From: Pseudonocardia abyssalis
GTDB lineage: Bacteria > Actinomycetota > Actinomycetes > Mycobacteriales > Pseudonocardiaceae
NCBI RefSeq assembly: GCF_019263705.2
Contig: NZ_JADQDK010000001.1
Coordinates: forward strand, 496,001 to 560,000
Direction of reading: 5' to 3'
Length of the DNA stretch: 64,000 nucleotides
The position numbers and the translations under genes were made by a program. How positions within the stretch are numbered: the stretch's first letter is position 1; every line of letters starts with the position of its first letter. The notes under the pieces were generated by a model, which saw nothing but the letters and a program-made list of their open reading frames with translations, was not told the DNA's origin and did no database searches. This document shows positions 28,176 through 36,190 of the stretch, piece by piece.

Positions 28176-29333
28176 TTACGCGACGACCGGTTCGGCCCGA
28201 TCGGCCACGGGCCGAATCCACCGGTCCAGCAGGCGGGCGCCCCGGTAGGTGCCGGTGAGCGCTGCGGCGAGCACGGCGGCCACGGCCACCGCGAGCGGGT
28301 GTGCGGAAGCGACGTCGCCGACCGCCGGGACGAACAGCAGCAGCGTCACCCCGACCGCGACCACGAGGGTGAGCAGCGCCTCAGTTCCGGCACGTCCCCA
28401 CCCGTCGAGCTCCCCGGCCTCGCACAGCCGCTCGACCACCACCGCGGTCACGACGACCGGCAGCGCGGTGCTCCAGCCCGAACCCACCCCGGGGCCGGCC
28501 AGGTGGGTGACGCCGACCAGGACGACCGACACGATCCCGACCAGCACGGCCAGGCGCGCGATGCGGGGCATTCGGGTGGCCGCGAGCACCGGTACCGCCA
28601 CCAGCCCTGAGACCAGCAGGATCGCCGTCAATCCGAGCCCGACCACGAGCCCCGACTGGGTGTAACCCAGCGACAGCAGGACCGGGGAGAAGGTGCCGAG
28701 CGTGCGCAGCCCGACCAGGGTGCGCAGCAGCACCACGAGCAGCGCCGCGACCGGGATGAGCGCGAGCACCTGCACGGCGTCGAGCGCGGTGCTGGAGGTG
28801 AGGAGCGACCCCAGCGCGGGCGCATCCCGCACCGGTCCGGGCTCGGAGAGCAGGCGCATCCCCGGACGGACGAGCAGGCCGCCCAGCTCGGATCGGCCGA
28901 TCGTCAGCACCGGTTCCCCCGGTAGCAGGTCGACGGCGACCAGCCGGGTGCTCTGCGGCTGTCCGGCGAGCTGCACCGTTGCGGGCACGCGGTCCCGGAT
29001 CTGTACGCCGTACGCCGAGGTGACGGTGACGCGGTCGGCGTCGGTGCGCGGCAGGCCCAGCTCGTCGGCCAGGTCGGTGTCGATCGACGATCCGGCCACC
29101 CCGGTGCTGATCTGCGCGAGCACTACCGCCCCGGCCCCGTCCGGGCCGGTGACCCGGACCAGCTCCTCCTCGCCGACCTCCGCGCGGTGGCCTGCGGAGT
29201 CCGGTCCACCGGGGAGCAGCAGGGTGATCAGTGCGGCAGCGGTGAGGGTGGCGACGGCCAGCAGGGCAGTGACCGCGGCGGGCAGGGTCCGGGGGTGGCG
29301 AGGGAGGCGGGGGCGGGGAGTCGACATCAGCAC
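28176..29333 (-). CDS. retropepsin-like/7TM membrane protein with inactivated protease site
   Basis: A 385-residue protein. An N-terminal helix anchors an extracytoplasmic domain (residues about 50-165) of the RimB/ATP-dependent zinc protease-like retropepsin type. Seven membrane helices follow, of the kind usually fused to inactive transglutaminases (TFSPVLLSLGYTQSGLVVGL, then RIARLAVLVGIVSVVLVGV). Where the paralogue at 31607 has IDTGASASSID, this one has ISTGVAGSSID. The catalytic Asp is therefore Ser and the domain is probably a non-catalytic binder. GTG at 29333 or ATG at 29327 may start it. Confidence 0.82.
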   Translation of the reverse strand: MLMSTPRPRLPRHPRTLPAAVTALLAVATLTAAALITLLLPGGPDSAGHRAEVGEEELVRVTGPDGAGAVVLAQISTGVAGSSIDTDLADELGLPRTDADRVTVTSAYGVQIRDRVPATVQLAGQPQSTRLVAVDLLPGEPVLTIGRSELGGLLVRPGMRLLSEPGPVRDAPALGSLLTSSTALDAVQVLALIPVAALLVVLLRTLVGLRTLGTFSPVLLSLGYTQSGLVVGLGLTAILLVSGLVAVPVLAATRMPRIARLAVLVGIVSVVLVGVTHLAGPGVGSGWSTALPVVVTAVVVERLCEAGELDGWGRAGTEALLTLVVAVGVTLLLFVPAVGDVASAHPLAVAVAAVLAAALTGTYRGARLLDRWIRPVADRAEPVVA

Positions 29334-29354
29334 TGCGCCGACGTTAAGGACGGC

Positions 29355-29452
29355 TCATGAGGGCGGCGTGCGGATTGGATGAACGACCCTTCACCCATCG
29401 TGGGTCAGATGATCGACGCTTCATCTTCTCCGCGCCGTCGTTTCATGCGCGG
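29355..29452 (+). promoter_or_regulatory. shared promoter module of the ATP-grasp/7TM regulon
   Basis: TCATGAGGGCG at 29355-29365 is followed by TTCATC-N14-GTTTCATGCGCGG at 29420-29452. The same elements, with the same 14-bp spacer, lie upstream of the 7TM gene at 32833. TTCAT recurs at 22 bp, two helical turns, as for OmpR-type regulators. It faces the small gene at 29461 and lies divergent to 29333. Confidence 0.55.
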
Positions 29453-29460
29453 GAACCACG

Positions 29461-29691
29461 ATGGTCACCATGAACCGGTACCCACGTGAGCCGTCTTCCC
29501 TGCTGCGCCCCGCGCGCCGGACGCTGTGGTCCCGGCTGGCCGTGCCACTGGCGGTGCTCGCCGTGCCGGTCGGGACGGCTCTCGGCGGCGCGTTGCTGAC
29601 CACCGCCCCGCCGCCGGTCGTACCGCTGACCGACCAGACCGTCCGGCTCGGCTGTGCCGACGACGGCGACTGCGACTTCAGCAGGCCCTGA
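29461..29691 (+). CDS. small membrane-anchored protein
   Basis: A 76-residue protein: basic N-terminus, one hydrophobic segment (LAVPLAVLAVPVGTALGGAL) and a short exported tail with two cysteines (LGCADDGDCDFSRP). No family is recognised. Its promoter carries the same TTCATC-N14-GTTTCATG module as the retropepsin-7TM gene, which supports expression and co-regulation. It is the only plus-strand gene within the 27.4-39.3 kb minus-strand block. ATG at 29461 or 29470. Confidence 0.6.
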   Translation: MVTMNRYPREPSSLLRPARRTLWSRLAVPLAVLAVPVGTALGGALLTTAPPPVVPLTDQTVRLGCADDGDCDFSRP

Positions 29692-29702
29692 TCCATCGGG
29701 GC

Positions 29703-30098
29703 TCAGCAGCGGGCGAGGCCGGGCGGAGCAGGCGGTACAGGGACCTCGACCCGCCCGGCGGTCCGGTCGCACCCGTACGGGCACCGTGCCGTGCTCGCCG
29801 TGAACCGGTAACCGAGATCCTGCACCTCCCGCGCCGCCCCGACCTCCCACGGGGAGCGCACCGTGGCCACGACGACCCCGCCGCGCACCGCCTCCGCTCC
29901 GACGGCACCCGGTGCGAGCGGAGCCCGGGTCGCCGACACGCCCGCGGGCAGCCGCTCCCGAGTGCGGACCCCGTCGACCTCGATCACGACGTCGACCGGG
30001 GCGACGAGGAACGCCAGCGCCTCGATCTCGGGCCAGGCTGCACGGGGGTCCGAGCCAGGTTCGTCGGGCCGCTGGGACCCGACGCAGCGGAGGTGCAC
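29703..30098 (-). CDS. hypothetical protein
   Basis: A 131-residue frame with a GTG start: EIEALAFLVAPVDVVIEVDG, then GVVVATVRSPWEVGAAREVQ and a cysteine-containing C-terminus (TARCPYGCDRTAG). The middle could be a small beta-rich domain. No signal peptide or recognised family is seen. It converges on the small gene at 29461. Coding preference is reasonable but weaker than for its neighbours. Confidence 0.4.
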   Translation of the reverse strand: MHLRCVGSQRPDEPGSDPRAAWPEIEALAFLVAPVDVVIEVDGVRTRERLPAGVSATRAPLAPGAVGAEAVRGGVVVATVRSPWEVGAAREVQDLGYRFTASTARCPYGCDRTAGRVEVPVPPAPPGLARC

Positions 30099-30246
30099 GT
30101 CGCGGGTGACGGCGGCCGGGTCGGTGGGTTCCGATCACTGACGGTCGCTACGGCTCTCGCGGCGTGCTCCTAGGCGTCGGGTCTGTTGCTGCGGTGGTGC
30201 CGGGATCACGGCCGAGCATGTGGATGCAAGGTGAATGGGTGCGAAC

Positions 30247-30591
30247 TCAGTCCCCGTCCTCGCCGCGGTCCTCGCCGCCTTCTGCGACCCCGGCGTCACG
30301 ATCCGGTTCCCCGGCGTCTGCGTCGGGACCATCGGATGCCTCGTCCGGCTCATCGACGGTGTCGACGGCGGGCGCGTCCGGCGGGTCGGCGTCGGGGACG
30401 AGGCTGCTGAGCTCGGCCTGTTCGCGCGGGTCGAGCTCCACCTCGCGGACCGTGGTCGGTTCCAGGGCGAGGGTCCGGTCCGGTCCCGGCTCGCCGAGCC
30501 AGACCGCGCCCCCGAGCAGTGCGCCGGCGCCGGCGGCGACGGCCCAGCGTCCGGCCAGCCACGGCCACCCGTTCTCCGGCTGCCAGGTCAT
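30247..30591 (-). CDS. membrane-anchored protein with acidic C-terminal tail
   Basis: A 114-residue protein: a short N-terminus, one helix (GRWAVAAGAGALLGGAVWLG), a linker with REVELDPREQAEL, and a C-terminal half rich in Asp/Glu that ends EGGEDRGEDGD. Its ATG overlaps the stop of the ATP-grasp gene, so the two are translated together. RimK-type ligases add glutamate to protein C-termini, which makes this tail a candidate substrate. That is inference from adjacency and composition. Confidence 0.7.
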   Translation of the reverse strand: MTWQPENGWPWLAGRWAVAAGAGALLGGAVWLGEPGPDRTLALEPTTVREVELDPREQAELSSLVPDADPPDAPAVDTVDEPDEASDGPDADAGEPDRDAGVAEGGEDRGEDGD

Positions 30592-31514
30592 GCCGCGACC
30601 TCCGAGGGCAGGATGTCCAGCAGCCCGCGGCCGGTGACGTTCTGGATCTGCAGGCCGGGTCGGGCGTTGACCTCCAGCAGCAGTGGGCCGCGGTCGGCGT
30701 CGACGACGACGTCGGCGCCCAGGTAGCGCAGGCCGGTGGCCGCGGAGCAGCGGCGGGCCGCGTCGACGACCGTCGCCCAGTGCGGGACCCGGCGCCCGGT
30801 GAGCCGGTTGCCGGTGTCGGGATGGGTCTCGATCGACCGCCCGTCCATCCAGGCCCGCTCGACGAGGCCGGTCGCCAGGTCGACCGACGCGCCGATCGCC
30901 TTCTGGTGCAGGTTGGCGCGCCCGCCGCTGGCCGAGGTGGGCAGCCGCAGCATCGCGGTGAGCGGCCGGTCGTCGACGCAGATGACCCGGATGTCCGGGA
31001 GCCCCCGGAAGGACATCTCGTCGAGCACGGGATGGGCGCGAATGAGCGGTTCGACGAACGCGACGTCGTCACCGCGGGGGGAGTACTCCCCGTCGAGGAT
31101 GCAGCGGACGTGCTCGCGGACGTCGCCCACGGTGATCGGGCGGCCCGAGGCGGACTCCCATCCGTCGCCGTCCGCCCGGCGCCGGGCGGCGAGCAGGATG
31201 CCCGATCCGCCGAGGCTCTGGCTCGGCTTGAGGGCGAAGGAGTCCGGGAGGGCGTCGAGGTCCAGCCGGGCGAGCGTGCGCCGGGAGTCGATCACGAGGA
31301 GGGTGTCGGCGACCGGCACGGCGTGCGCGGTCAGGGCCCGCTTGGTCGCGACCTTGTCGTTGACCAGGCGCACCGCGCGGGGTGGGTTCGCCCGGGCGAT
31401 CAGCTGGTTGCGGGCGTTGAGGCCCATGATGCGGTCCCAGCGACGCACGCGGGCCGGGCGGGCGGACCGGCCGGGGAGGGAGGGGGTGCTGCGCAGGGGG
31501 GTCAGGATGCTCAT
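30588..31514 (-). CDS. ATP-grasp ligase (alpha-L-glutamate ligase-like)
   Basis: A 308-residue ATP-grasp protein of the RimK/alpha-L-glutamate ligase-related group. Features are an N-terminal NDKVATKRALTAHAVPVADT, the ATP-binding lysine region FALKPSQSLGGSGILL, GLPDIRVICVDDRPLTAM, and the metal-binding end GADVVVDADRGPLLLEVNAR. It would form an amide bond between a carboxylate and an amino acid, using ATP in the cytoplasm. GAGGAA precedes the ATG. Genes for such ligases are known beside retropepsin-like and 7TM proteins, as here. The acceptor may be the acidic-tailed proteins on either side. Confidence 0.85.
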   Translation of the reverse strand: MSILTPLRSTPSLPGRSARPARVRRWDRIMGLNARNQLIARANPPRAVRLVNDKVATKRALTAHAVPVADTLLVIDSRRTLARLDLDALPDSFALKPSQSLGGSGILLAARRRADGDGWESASGRPITVGDVREHVRCILDGEYSPRGDDVAFVEPLIRAHPVLDEMSFRGLPDIRVICVDDRPLTAMLRLPTSASGGRANLHQKAIGASVDLATGLVERAWMDGRSIETHPDTGNRLTGRRVPHWATVVDAARRCSAATGLRYLGADVVVDADRGPLLLEVNARPGLQIQNVTGRGLLDILPSEVAA

Positions 31515-31606
31515 CGCTGTTCCTCGTTCGGGATCGGCCGGCGCGGGGCGCTGGCGCGGGGTCGGATTCGGGTTCGGGGGGTGCGGGGTCGCTCGCCGGC
31601 GGCCGT

Positions 31607-32833
31607 TCACCGTCGGGCCAGCTCCCGGGTGGGTTCGGCGGGCGCGGTCGGTCCGGCGGGCAGGTCGGTCAGGGTGGGTGTGGCGATCCGCTCGGTGGCG
31701 GCGTCGGTCGCCGGGGCGGTCACGTCCGGCCGGCCACCGCCGAACCGGATCAGCTCGCTCAGCCGCAGCCCGCGGTAGGTGCCGGCCAGGCCGGCCCACA
31801 CCGCGCAGGCGATCGCGAGGGCGAGCGGGGCGACGGTCGCGAGGTCCCGGATGACCGGCGCCAGCAGCAGCGCGGTCACCAGCAGCGCGACCGCGGTGGT
31901 CGCGACGGCGTCCCGGGCCGCGTCCGGCCAGCCGTCGAGATCCCAGGTCTCCCACAGTCGCTCGACCATCACGGCGGTGACGACGACGGGGAGGGCGGTC
32001 CCCCAGATCTCCCCGGTGCCGCCGCCGGCGAACTGGGTGATGGCGACGAGCACGACGGAGACGACCCCGACCAGGACGGCGAGCCGGGCCACCCGTGGCA
32101 GGCGGAAGCGGCGCAGCAGCGGCTGGACCACGAACCCGGCCGCCACGATGACCACCGTCAGGCCCACCCCGGCGACGAGCCCCGCCTGGGTGTAACCGAT
32201 CGCGAGCAGCACCGGGGAGAACGTGCCGAGGGTCTGCACGCCGACGAACACCCGGAGCAGGACGACCACGAGGACCGCCAGCGGCAGCAGCGCGAGCAGC
32301 TGCAGCGGGCCCAGGGCAGGGGTCTGGGACAGCAGCGTGGCGAGGGTGGACGGGGCCCGGTCGGCGCCAGGAGTGGTCAGTAGCTGCTGACCGACCTGGA
32401 CCTGGAGGGCACCCAGCTCGGAGCGGCCGAGCAGGACCGGGTTGGAGCGCTCACTGCGGTCGGTCACCGAGAACCGGGTACTCATGGGCTGTCCGGCGAT
32501 CTGGAGTGCGCCGTCGACGACGGGCCGCTCCTCGCGGCCCAGTGACGACGCCACGGTGATCGTCTCGGCGGTGTCGAGGTCGAAGCCGAGGTCCTCGGCG
32601 ATCCGGGTGTCGATCGACGACGCGGACGCGCCGGTGTCGATCCGGGCGACCGCCTCGACCGTGCGCCCGTTGGGGCCGGTGATGCGGACCAGCTCCTGCT
32701 CGCCGATCGTCGCCCCGGCACCGGGGGCCGACTCGCGGTCGGGGGTGAGCAGGACGCTGAGCCCCAGCACCAGGAGAGCACCGACGGCGAGCAGGACCTG
32801 GACGACAGCGGGGGTACGGGCGATTCGGTTCAC
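31607..32833 (-). CDS. retropepsin-like aspartic protease fused to 7TM domain
   Basis: A 408-residue membrane protein. After an N-terminal helix, residues about 45-165 form the RimB-like retropepsin domain with an intact catalytic motif (ARIDTGASASSIDTRIAEDL). Seven helices follow (LGTFSPVLLAIGYTQAGLVA, then RVARLAVLVGVVSVVLVAI), as in the 7TM domains usually fused to inactive transglutaminase. The likely role is trimming peptide tags at the envelope, in partnership with the ATP-grasp ligase 92 bp downstream. GTG start at 32833, with a strong promoter module upstream. Confidence 0.85.
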   Translation of the reverse strand: MNRIARTPAVVQVLLAVGALLVLGLSVLLTPDRESAPGAGATIGEQELVRITGPNGRTVEAVARIDTGASASSIDTRIAEDLGFDLDTAETITVASSLGREERPVVDGALQIAGQPMSTRFSVTDRSERSNPVLLGRSELGALQVQVGQQLLTTPGADRAPSTLATLLSQTPALGPLQLLALLPLAVLVVVLLRVFVGVQTLGTFSPVLLAIGYTQAGLVAGVGLTVVIVAAGFVVQPLLRRFRLPRVARLAVLVGVVSVVLVAITQFAGGGTGEIWGTALPVVVTAVMVERLWETWDLDGWPDAARDAVATTAVALLVTALLLAPVIRDLATVAPLALAIACAVWAGLAGTYRGLRLSELIRFGGGRPDVTAPATDAATERIATPTLTDLPAGPTAPAEPTRELARR

Positions 32834-32850
32834 GAGGACGAGCCTGCGTG

Positions 32851-32896
32851 CCGCACATGAAACGGACGCCCGGCTTCGATGAAGGCGCCCTCATGA
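32851..32896 (-). promoter_or_regulatory. shared promoter module upstream of the retropepsin-7TM gene
   Basis: Read on the minus strand: TCATGAGGGCG, then TTCATC-N14-GTTTCATGTGCGG ending about 18 bp before the GTG. This is the same set of elements as at 29355-29452, with an identical 14-bp spacer between the two TTCAT units. Confidence 0.55.
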
Positions 32897-32937
32897 TCCG
32901 CCGTTCCGGTGGAGACGCCGCTCACGTCCCGACACAC

Positions 32938-32972
32938 GACGAACGCCCGGCCGGTTCGGCCGGGCGTTCGTC
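32938..32972 (-). terminator. strong hairpin terminator
   Basis: A perfect 15-bp stem (GACGAACGCCCGGCC at 32938-32952 and its complement at 32958-32972) with a 5-nt loop lies 23 bp beyond the stop of the acidic-tailed gene. It separates that gene from the retropepsin-7TM operon. Confidence 0.8.
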
Positions 32973-32995
32973 AGGTCCACGTGGGTCGGCGGAGG

Positions 32996-33823
32996 TCAGT
33001 CCTCCTCGGAGTCACCCTCCTCGGAGTCACCCCCGTCGGAGTCACCCCCGTCGGAGTCACCACCCTCGGATTCGGATGACTCGGAGCCGGACTCGTTGCT
33101 CTCCCGGGCCTCTGGGGCGTCGGCGTCGCGCCCATCGGAATCGGCCTCGTCGCTCTCGCGGGCTTCACCCCCGTCGGACTCCCCGCCGTCGGAGTCACCG
33201 CCGTCGGACTCCCCGCCGCCGGAGTCACCGCCGTCGGACTCACCCTCGCCGACGTCCGCCCCGCCGGCGTCTCCGTCGGAGCCCGCCTCGCCGGAGTCGC
33301 CGTCCTCGCCGGAGTCGCCGTCCGCGCCGGACTCCGTGACCTCGTCGCCGTCACCCGGATCCTCCTCGGCGGCGACACCTCCGCCACCGCCACCGCCACC
33401 GCCACCGCCACCGCCACCGCCACCGCCACCGCCACCGCCACCGGCGCCGGGCGCCGGGCCGGTCCCCGATCCGGCGCCGCCGGTCCCGGGTGCCGTGGCG
33501 GTGAGCGGGGACGCCCCGGTCCCGGGTGCCGGAGCGGCCGGTGCCGGAGTAGTAGCCCCGGGTAGCGCGGGCTCGCCGCTGAGCAGCTCGGGGGGAAGCT
33601 GAGGGACCGACCCCGCGCCGTCACCGATCGTGGTGGTGCTGTCGTCGGCCGACCGGACCACGGCGGCACCGCCGGCGAACCAGCCGTCGGCCAGGCCCCA
33701 GGTCGCCGTGCCCGCGACGAGCGGGAGCGCCAGGACGGTCGCGAGGACGCCGCGCTGTCGTCTGAGGTTGCTCTTCACCTGATCCACGCATCCCATGCTG
33801 TCGGCACGTTCCGAGGGACGCAT
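32996..33823 (-). CDS. membrane-anchored protein with polyglycine linker and very acidic tail
   Basis: Up to 275 residues: a basic N-terminus, one helix (GVLATVLALPLVAGTATWGL), a Pro/Ala/Thr-rich stalk, a run of about 25 glycines, then about 125 residues of almost only Asp, Glu, Ser and Gly in SDGGDSDGGE-like repeats ending GDSEED. The shape suggests an exported, surface-spanning polyanion. The promoter-like box at 33821-33852 overlaps the ATG at 33823, so ATG 33796 or GTG 33778 may be the real start. It may be a substrate of the ATP-grasp ligase or a cation-binding matrix protein. No family is recognised. Confidence 0.75.
   Translation of the reverse strand: MRPSERADSMGCVDQVKSNLRRQRGVLATVLALPLVAGTATWGLADGWFAGGAAVVRSADDSTTTIGDGAGSVPQLPPELLSGEPALPGATTPAPAAPAPGTGASPLTATAPGTGGAGSGTGPAPGAGGGGGGGGGGGGGGGGGGGGGGVAAEEDPGDGDEVTESGADGDSGEDGDSGEAGSDGDAGGADVGEGESDGGDSGGGESDGGDSDGGESDGGEARESDEADSDGRDADAPEARESNESGSESSESEGGDSDGGDSDGGDSEEGDSEED
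33378..33443 (+). repeat. CCACCG hexanucleotide microsatellite
   Basis: About ten tandem CCACCG units encode the polyglycine run of the acidic-tailed protein on the minus strand. Whole-unit changes would alter linker length by two glycines without frameshift. Confidence 0.85.
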
Positions 33824-33852
33824 GAAGGTCCCGTGAAGGTTTCTTCATCCGG
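33821..33852 (-). promoter_or_regulatory. TTCA direct-repeat box
   Basis: On the minus strand TTCACGGGACCTTCATGCG gives TTCA repeats at 11-bp period, preceded by GGATGAAG. It lies in the 31-bp gap between the response regulator and the acidic-tailed gene. It resembles the TTCATC/GTTTCATG boxes of the neighbouring promoters. Confidence 0.45.
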
Positions 33853-33854
33853 GG

Positions 33855-34520
33855 TCAGCCGCACCGGTACCCCATTCCCCGGACCGTCGTGATCTTCTCC
33901 GGTCCGATCTTGCGGCGTAGCTGGCGGATGTAGACGTCGACGACGTTGGAGCCCGGGTCGAAGTCGAAGCCCCAGACGTGGTCGAGCATCTGCTCGCGGG
34001 ACAGCACCTGCCCCGGGTGCCGCAGCAGCAGCTCCAGCAGGGCGAACTCTCGGGCGCTCAGGTCGACGGTGCGCCGGTCGTCGGTCTGGGCCCGGCGAGT
34101 GCGCAGGTCCAGCGACAGTCCGTCGACGCTGAGCAGGGTGGGTTCGGAGACGCTGCCCGGCGCGCTGCGCAGCCGCAGCCGCACGCGGGCGAGGAGTTCC
34201 TCGAAGCGGAACGGCTTGGTCATGTAGTCGTCGGCGCCGCCCTCCAGCCCGGCCACGGTGTCGCGTACCCCGTCGCGCGCGGTGAGGATCACCACCGGCA
34301 TCGCGACCCGGGCCTCGCGCAGTTCGCGCAGCACCGCGTAGCCGTCGCGGCCGGGCAGCCCGATGTCGAGGACCATCAGCTGGTACTGGCCGGAGAGGGC
34401 GTGGTCGAGCGCGGCGTGACCGTCGGAGACCATGCTGGTGAGGAAGCCGTTGGCGCGCAGGCCCTTGTCGACGAACCGCGCGATGCGGTCCTCGTCCTCG
34501 GCGATCAGGATGCGGTTCAC
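33855..34520 (-). CDS. OmpR-family response regulator
   Basis: A 221-residue response regulator: acidic pair in LIAEDEDRIARFVDKGL, phospho-Asp in LMVLDIGLPGRDGYAVL, Thr in VVILTARDG, Lys in DDYMTKPFRFEEL. The DNA-binding winged helix ends VDVYIRQLRRKIG and TVRGMGYRCG. The GTG start overlaps the kinase stop by 4 bp, so kinase and regulator are coupled. TTCAT-type direct repeats before the kinase, the acidic protein, the 7TM gene and the small gene at 29461 are its probable binding sites. Confidence 0.92.
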   Translation of the reverse strand: MNRILIAEDEDRIARFVDKGLRANGFLTSMVSDGHAALDHALSGQYQLMVLDIGLPGRDGYAVLRELREARVAMPVVILTARDGVRDTVAGLEGGADDYMTKPFRFEELLARVRLRLRSAPGSVSEPTLLSVDGLSLDLRTRRAQTDDRRTVDLSAREFALLELLLRHPGQVLSREQMLDHVWGFDFDPGSNVVDVYIRQLRRKIGPEKITTVRGMGYRCG

Positions 34521-36085
34521 GCCGTGCTGTCCTCTCGGTGGTCGATGCGTTCGTGGTAGCCCGCGGGCTGGGGCAGGTGCAGGGAGAAGCGTGCGCCGTG
34601 GCCGTACGCCGTCCGCAGCTCGACGTGCCCGTCGTGGCCTTCCGCGATCGCGGTGACGATCGTCAGGCCGAGCCCGGCACCGGTGTGGTTGGCCCGTGCG
34701 CCGCCGGTGGAGCCGCGGGAGAACCGCTGGAAGATCGCCTCAGCGTCCTCGGGACGCACCCCGGGGCCGGTGTCGGCGACCCAGAAGGTGACCTCGGTTG
34801 CGGTCACCGCGGACCCGAACCGGATCACGTCCCCCGGCAGGGTGTGCACGACGGCGTTGTGCGCCAGCTGGATGACCGCCTGCGTCACCCGCTGCGCGTC
34901 CAGCAGGCCGTCGCCCTCGGCGATCGACTCGAGCTCCCAGCGACGGTCGCCCAGCAGGCTCAGCTTGGCGTGGATGTCGCTGGTGAGATCGACCAACCCG
35001 ACCTCCTCCGCGCTGACGAAGTCGGGCCGCTCGGACTTCGCGAGCAGCAGCAGGTCCTCGACGATCCGGCTCATCCGGTCGAGCTCGTCGGTGCACAGGC
35101 GCACGACCTCCGCCCGCTCCCGCGGGTCGTCGTCCTCGACGAACTCCAGGTTGCCGCGGATGATGGTGATCGGGGTGCGTAGCTCGTGGCTGGCGTCGTC
35201 GAGGAACTGGCGCTGTGCACCGAAGGCGTGTTCGAGCCGGTCGAGCATGCCGTTGAACTGGTCGGACAGCGCGGCGATGTCGTCGTGGCCCTCCACCGCG
35301 ATCCGCTCGGTGAGGTCGTCGTGGCTGATCTGGGCGGCGGCGCGCCGGACCAGGTTGACCGGTTCGAGGATCTGCCCGGACACCACCCACGAGGCGACGG
35401 CCGCGACGATCAGCCCGATCCCGCTGACGATCACCAGCGTGCGGATGGTGTTGTCGATCTCGCGGGTCTCGCGGTCGATCGCGTAGGCCACGATGAAGGT
35501 GCCGTCGGGGTTGCCCTCGTCGTCGACGATGGGCACCTTGATCCAGCGGAGCTGCCCGTCGCGCGTCGGGAGGATGTCGGTGGTCGCCGGGTTGTCCACG
35601 ATCTGCTGCCAGCGGTTGTCCCGCTCCGCGAGCGCGATCGCCTCCCGGCCCCGCTGCGGCACGATCATGCCGTCGGCGGTGACGCCCAGCACGATCTCGT
35701 CGTCGTCGAGGTACTGCCGCGAGATGTGCCGCTCCAGCAGTTCGGTGCCGTTCGCGTACCGGGCGCCGGTCTCCTGGTCCACACCGGCCGCGGCGAACTG
35801 CTTGAACTCCTCGGCCTCCTGGTTCAGCGCGTCGGTGGCGTCGCTCTGCGCCTCGGCGACGAGCAGGTTGCGGGTGACGACCACGACGGTCACCAGCGCC
35901 ACCAGCAGCAGCAGCACCAGCCACGCCATGATCCGCAGCCGGGCGGGCACGACCAGCCGGCGACGGGTCGCGTCTCGGCGCGGGATCTCGTGGGAAGACC
36001 GGAGATCGCGGGTGGAGACGTGCGTCGGCGCGGGCGGGCCGGCGTCCACCGGCCGTGCACTCCGCACTCGCTCGTCGTGGGCCAC
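34517..36085 (-). CDS. HAMP-domain sensor histidine kinase, paralogue A
   Basis: A 522-residue kinase with membrane helices at about residues 55-80 and 225-255, an extracytoplasmic sensor of about 145 residues between them, HAMP, phospho-His in DASHELRTPITIIRGNLEFV, and ATP-binding boxes (VIQLAHNAVVH, VADTGPGVRPEDAEAIFQRF, HTGAGLGLTIV). The GTG at 36085 was chosen because the paralogue at 62533 begins at the homologous GTG and both are preceded by the same GATGAGGA-N4-TTCATC palindrome. It is probably cotranscribed with the response regulator. Confidence 0.92.
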   Translation of the reverse strand: MAHDERVRSARPVDAGPPAPTHVSTRDLRSSHEIPRRDATRRRLVVPARLRIMAWLVLLLLVALVTVVVVTRNLLVAEAQSDATDALNQEAEEFKQFAAAGVDQETGARYANGTELLERHISRQYLDDDEIVLGVTADGMIVPQRGREAIALAERDNRWQQIVDNPATTDILPTRDGQLRWIKVPIVDDEGNPDGTFIVAYAIDRETREIDNTIRTLVIVSGIGLIVAAVASWVVSGQILEPVNLVRRAAAQISHDDLTERIAVEGHDDIAALSDQFNGMLDRLEHAFGAQRQFLDDASHELRTPITIIRGNLEFVEDDDPRERAEVVRLCTDELDRMSRIVEDLLLLAKSERPDFVSAEEVGLVDLTSDIHAKLSLLGDRRWELESIAEGDGLLDAQRVTQAVIQLAHNAVVHTLPGDVIRFGSAVTATEVTFWVADTGPGVRPEDAEAIFQRFSRGSTGGARANHTGAGLGLTIVTAIAEGHDGHVELRTAYGHGARFSLHLPQPAGYHERIDHREDSTA

Positions 36086-36127
36086 AGTCTCCGTATCCTG
36101 CCCGCGGGCCGGGCCGGGGGCACACTG

Positions 36128-36145
36128 GATGAGGACTTCTTCATC
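36128..36145. promoter_or_regulatory. GATGAGGA-N4-TTCATC operator, copy A
   Basis: An 18-bp imperfect palindrome 43 bp upstream of the kinase GTG. An 18-bp match with the same N4 spacer lies before the paralogous kinase at 62472-62489. It is the likely autoregulatory site. Confidence 0.5.
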
Positions 36146-36190
36146 TGCCGCCGTATGCCGCATGACCACCGAGGACGTGCGGGCCGGGCC

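Noticed and set aside
33096..33602. Plus-strand Ser/Pro-rich frame opposite the acidic-tail gene
   Set aside because: It is a mirror of the repetitive acidic tail and polyglycine tract. The minus-strand frame has a membrane anchor, a terminator and a promoter box.
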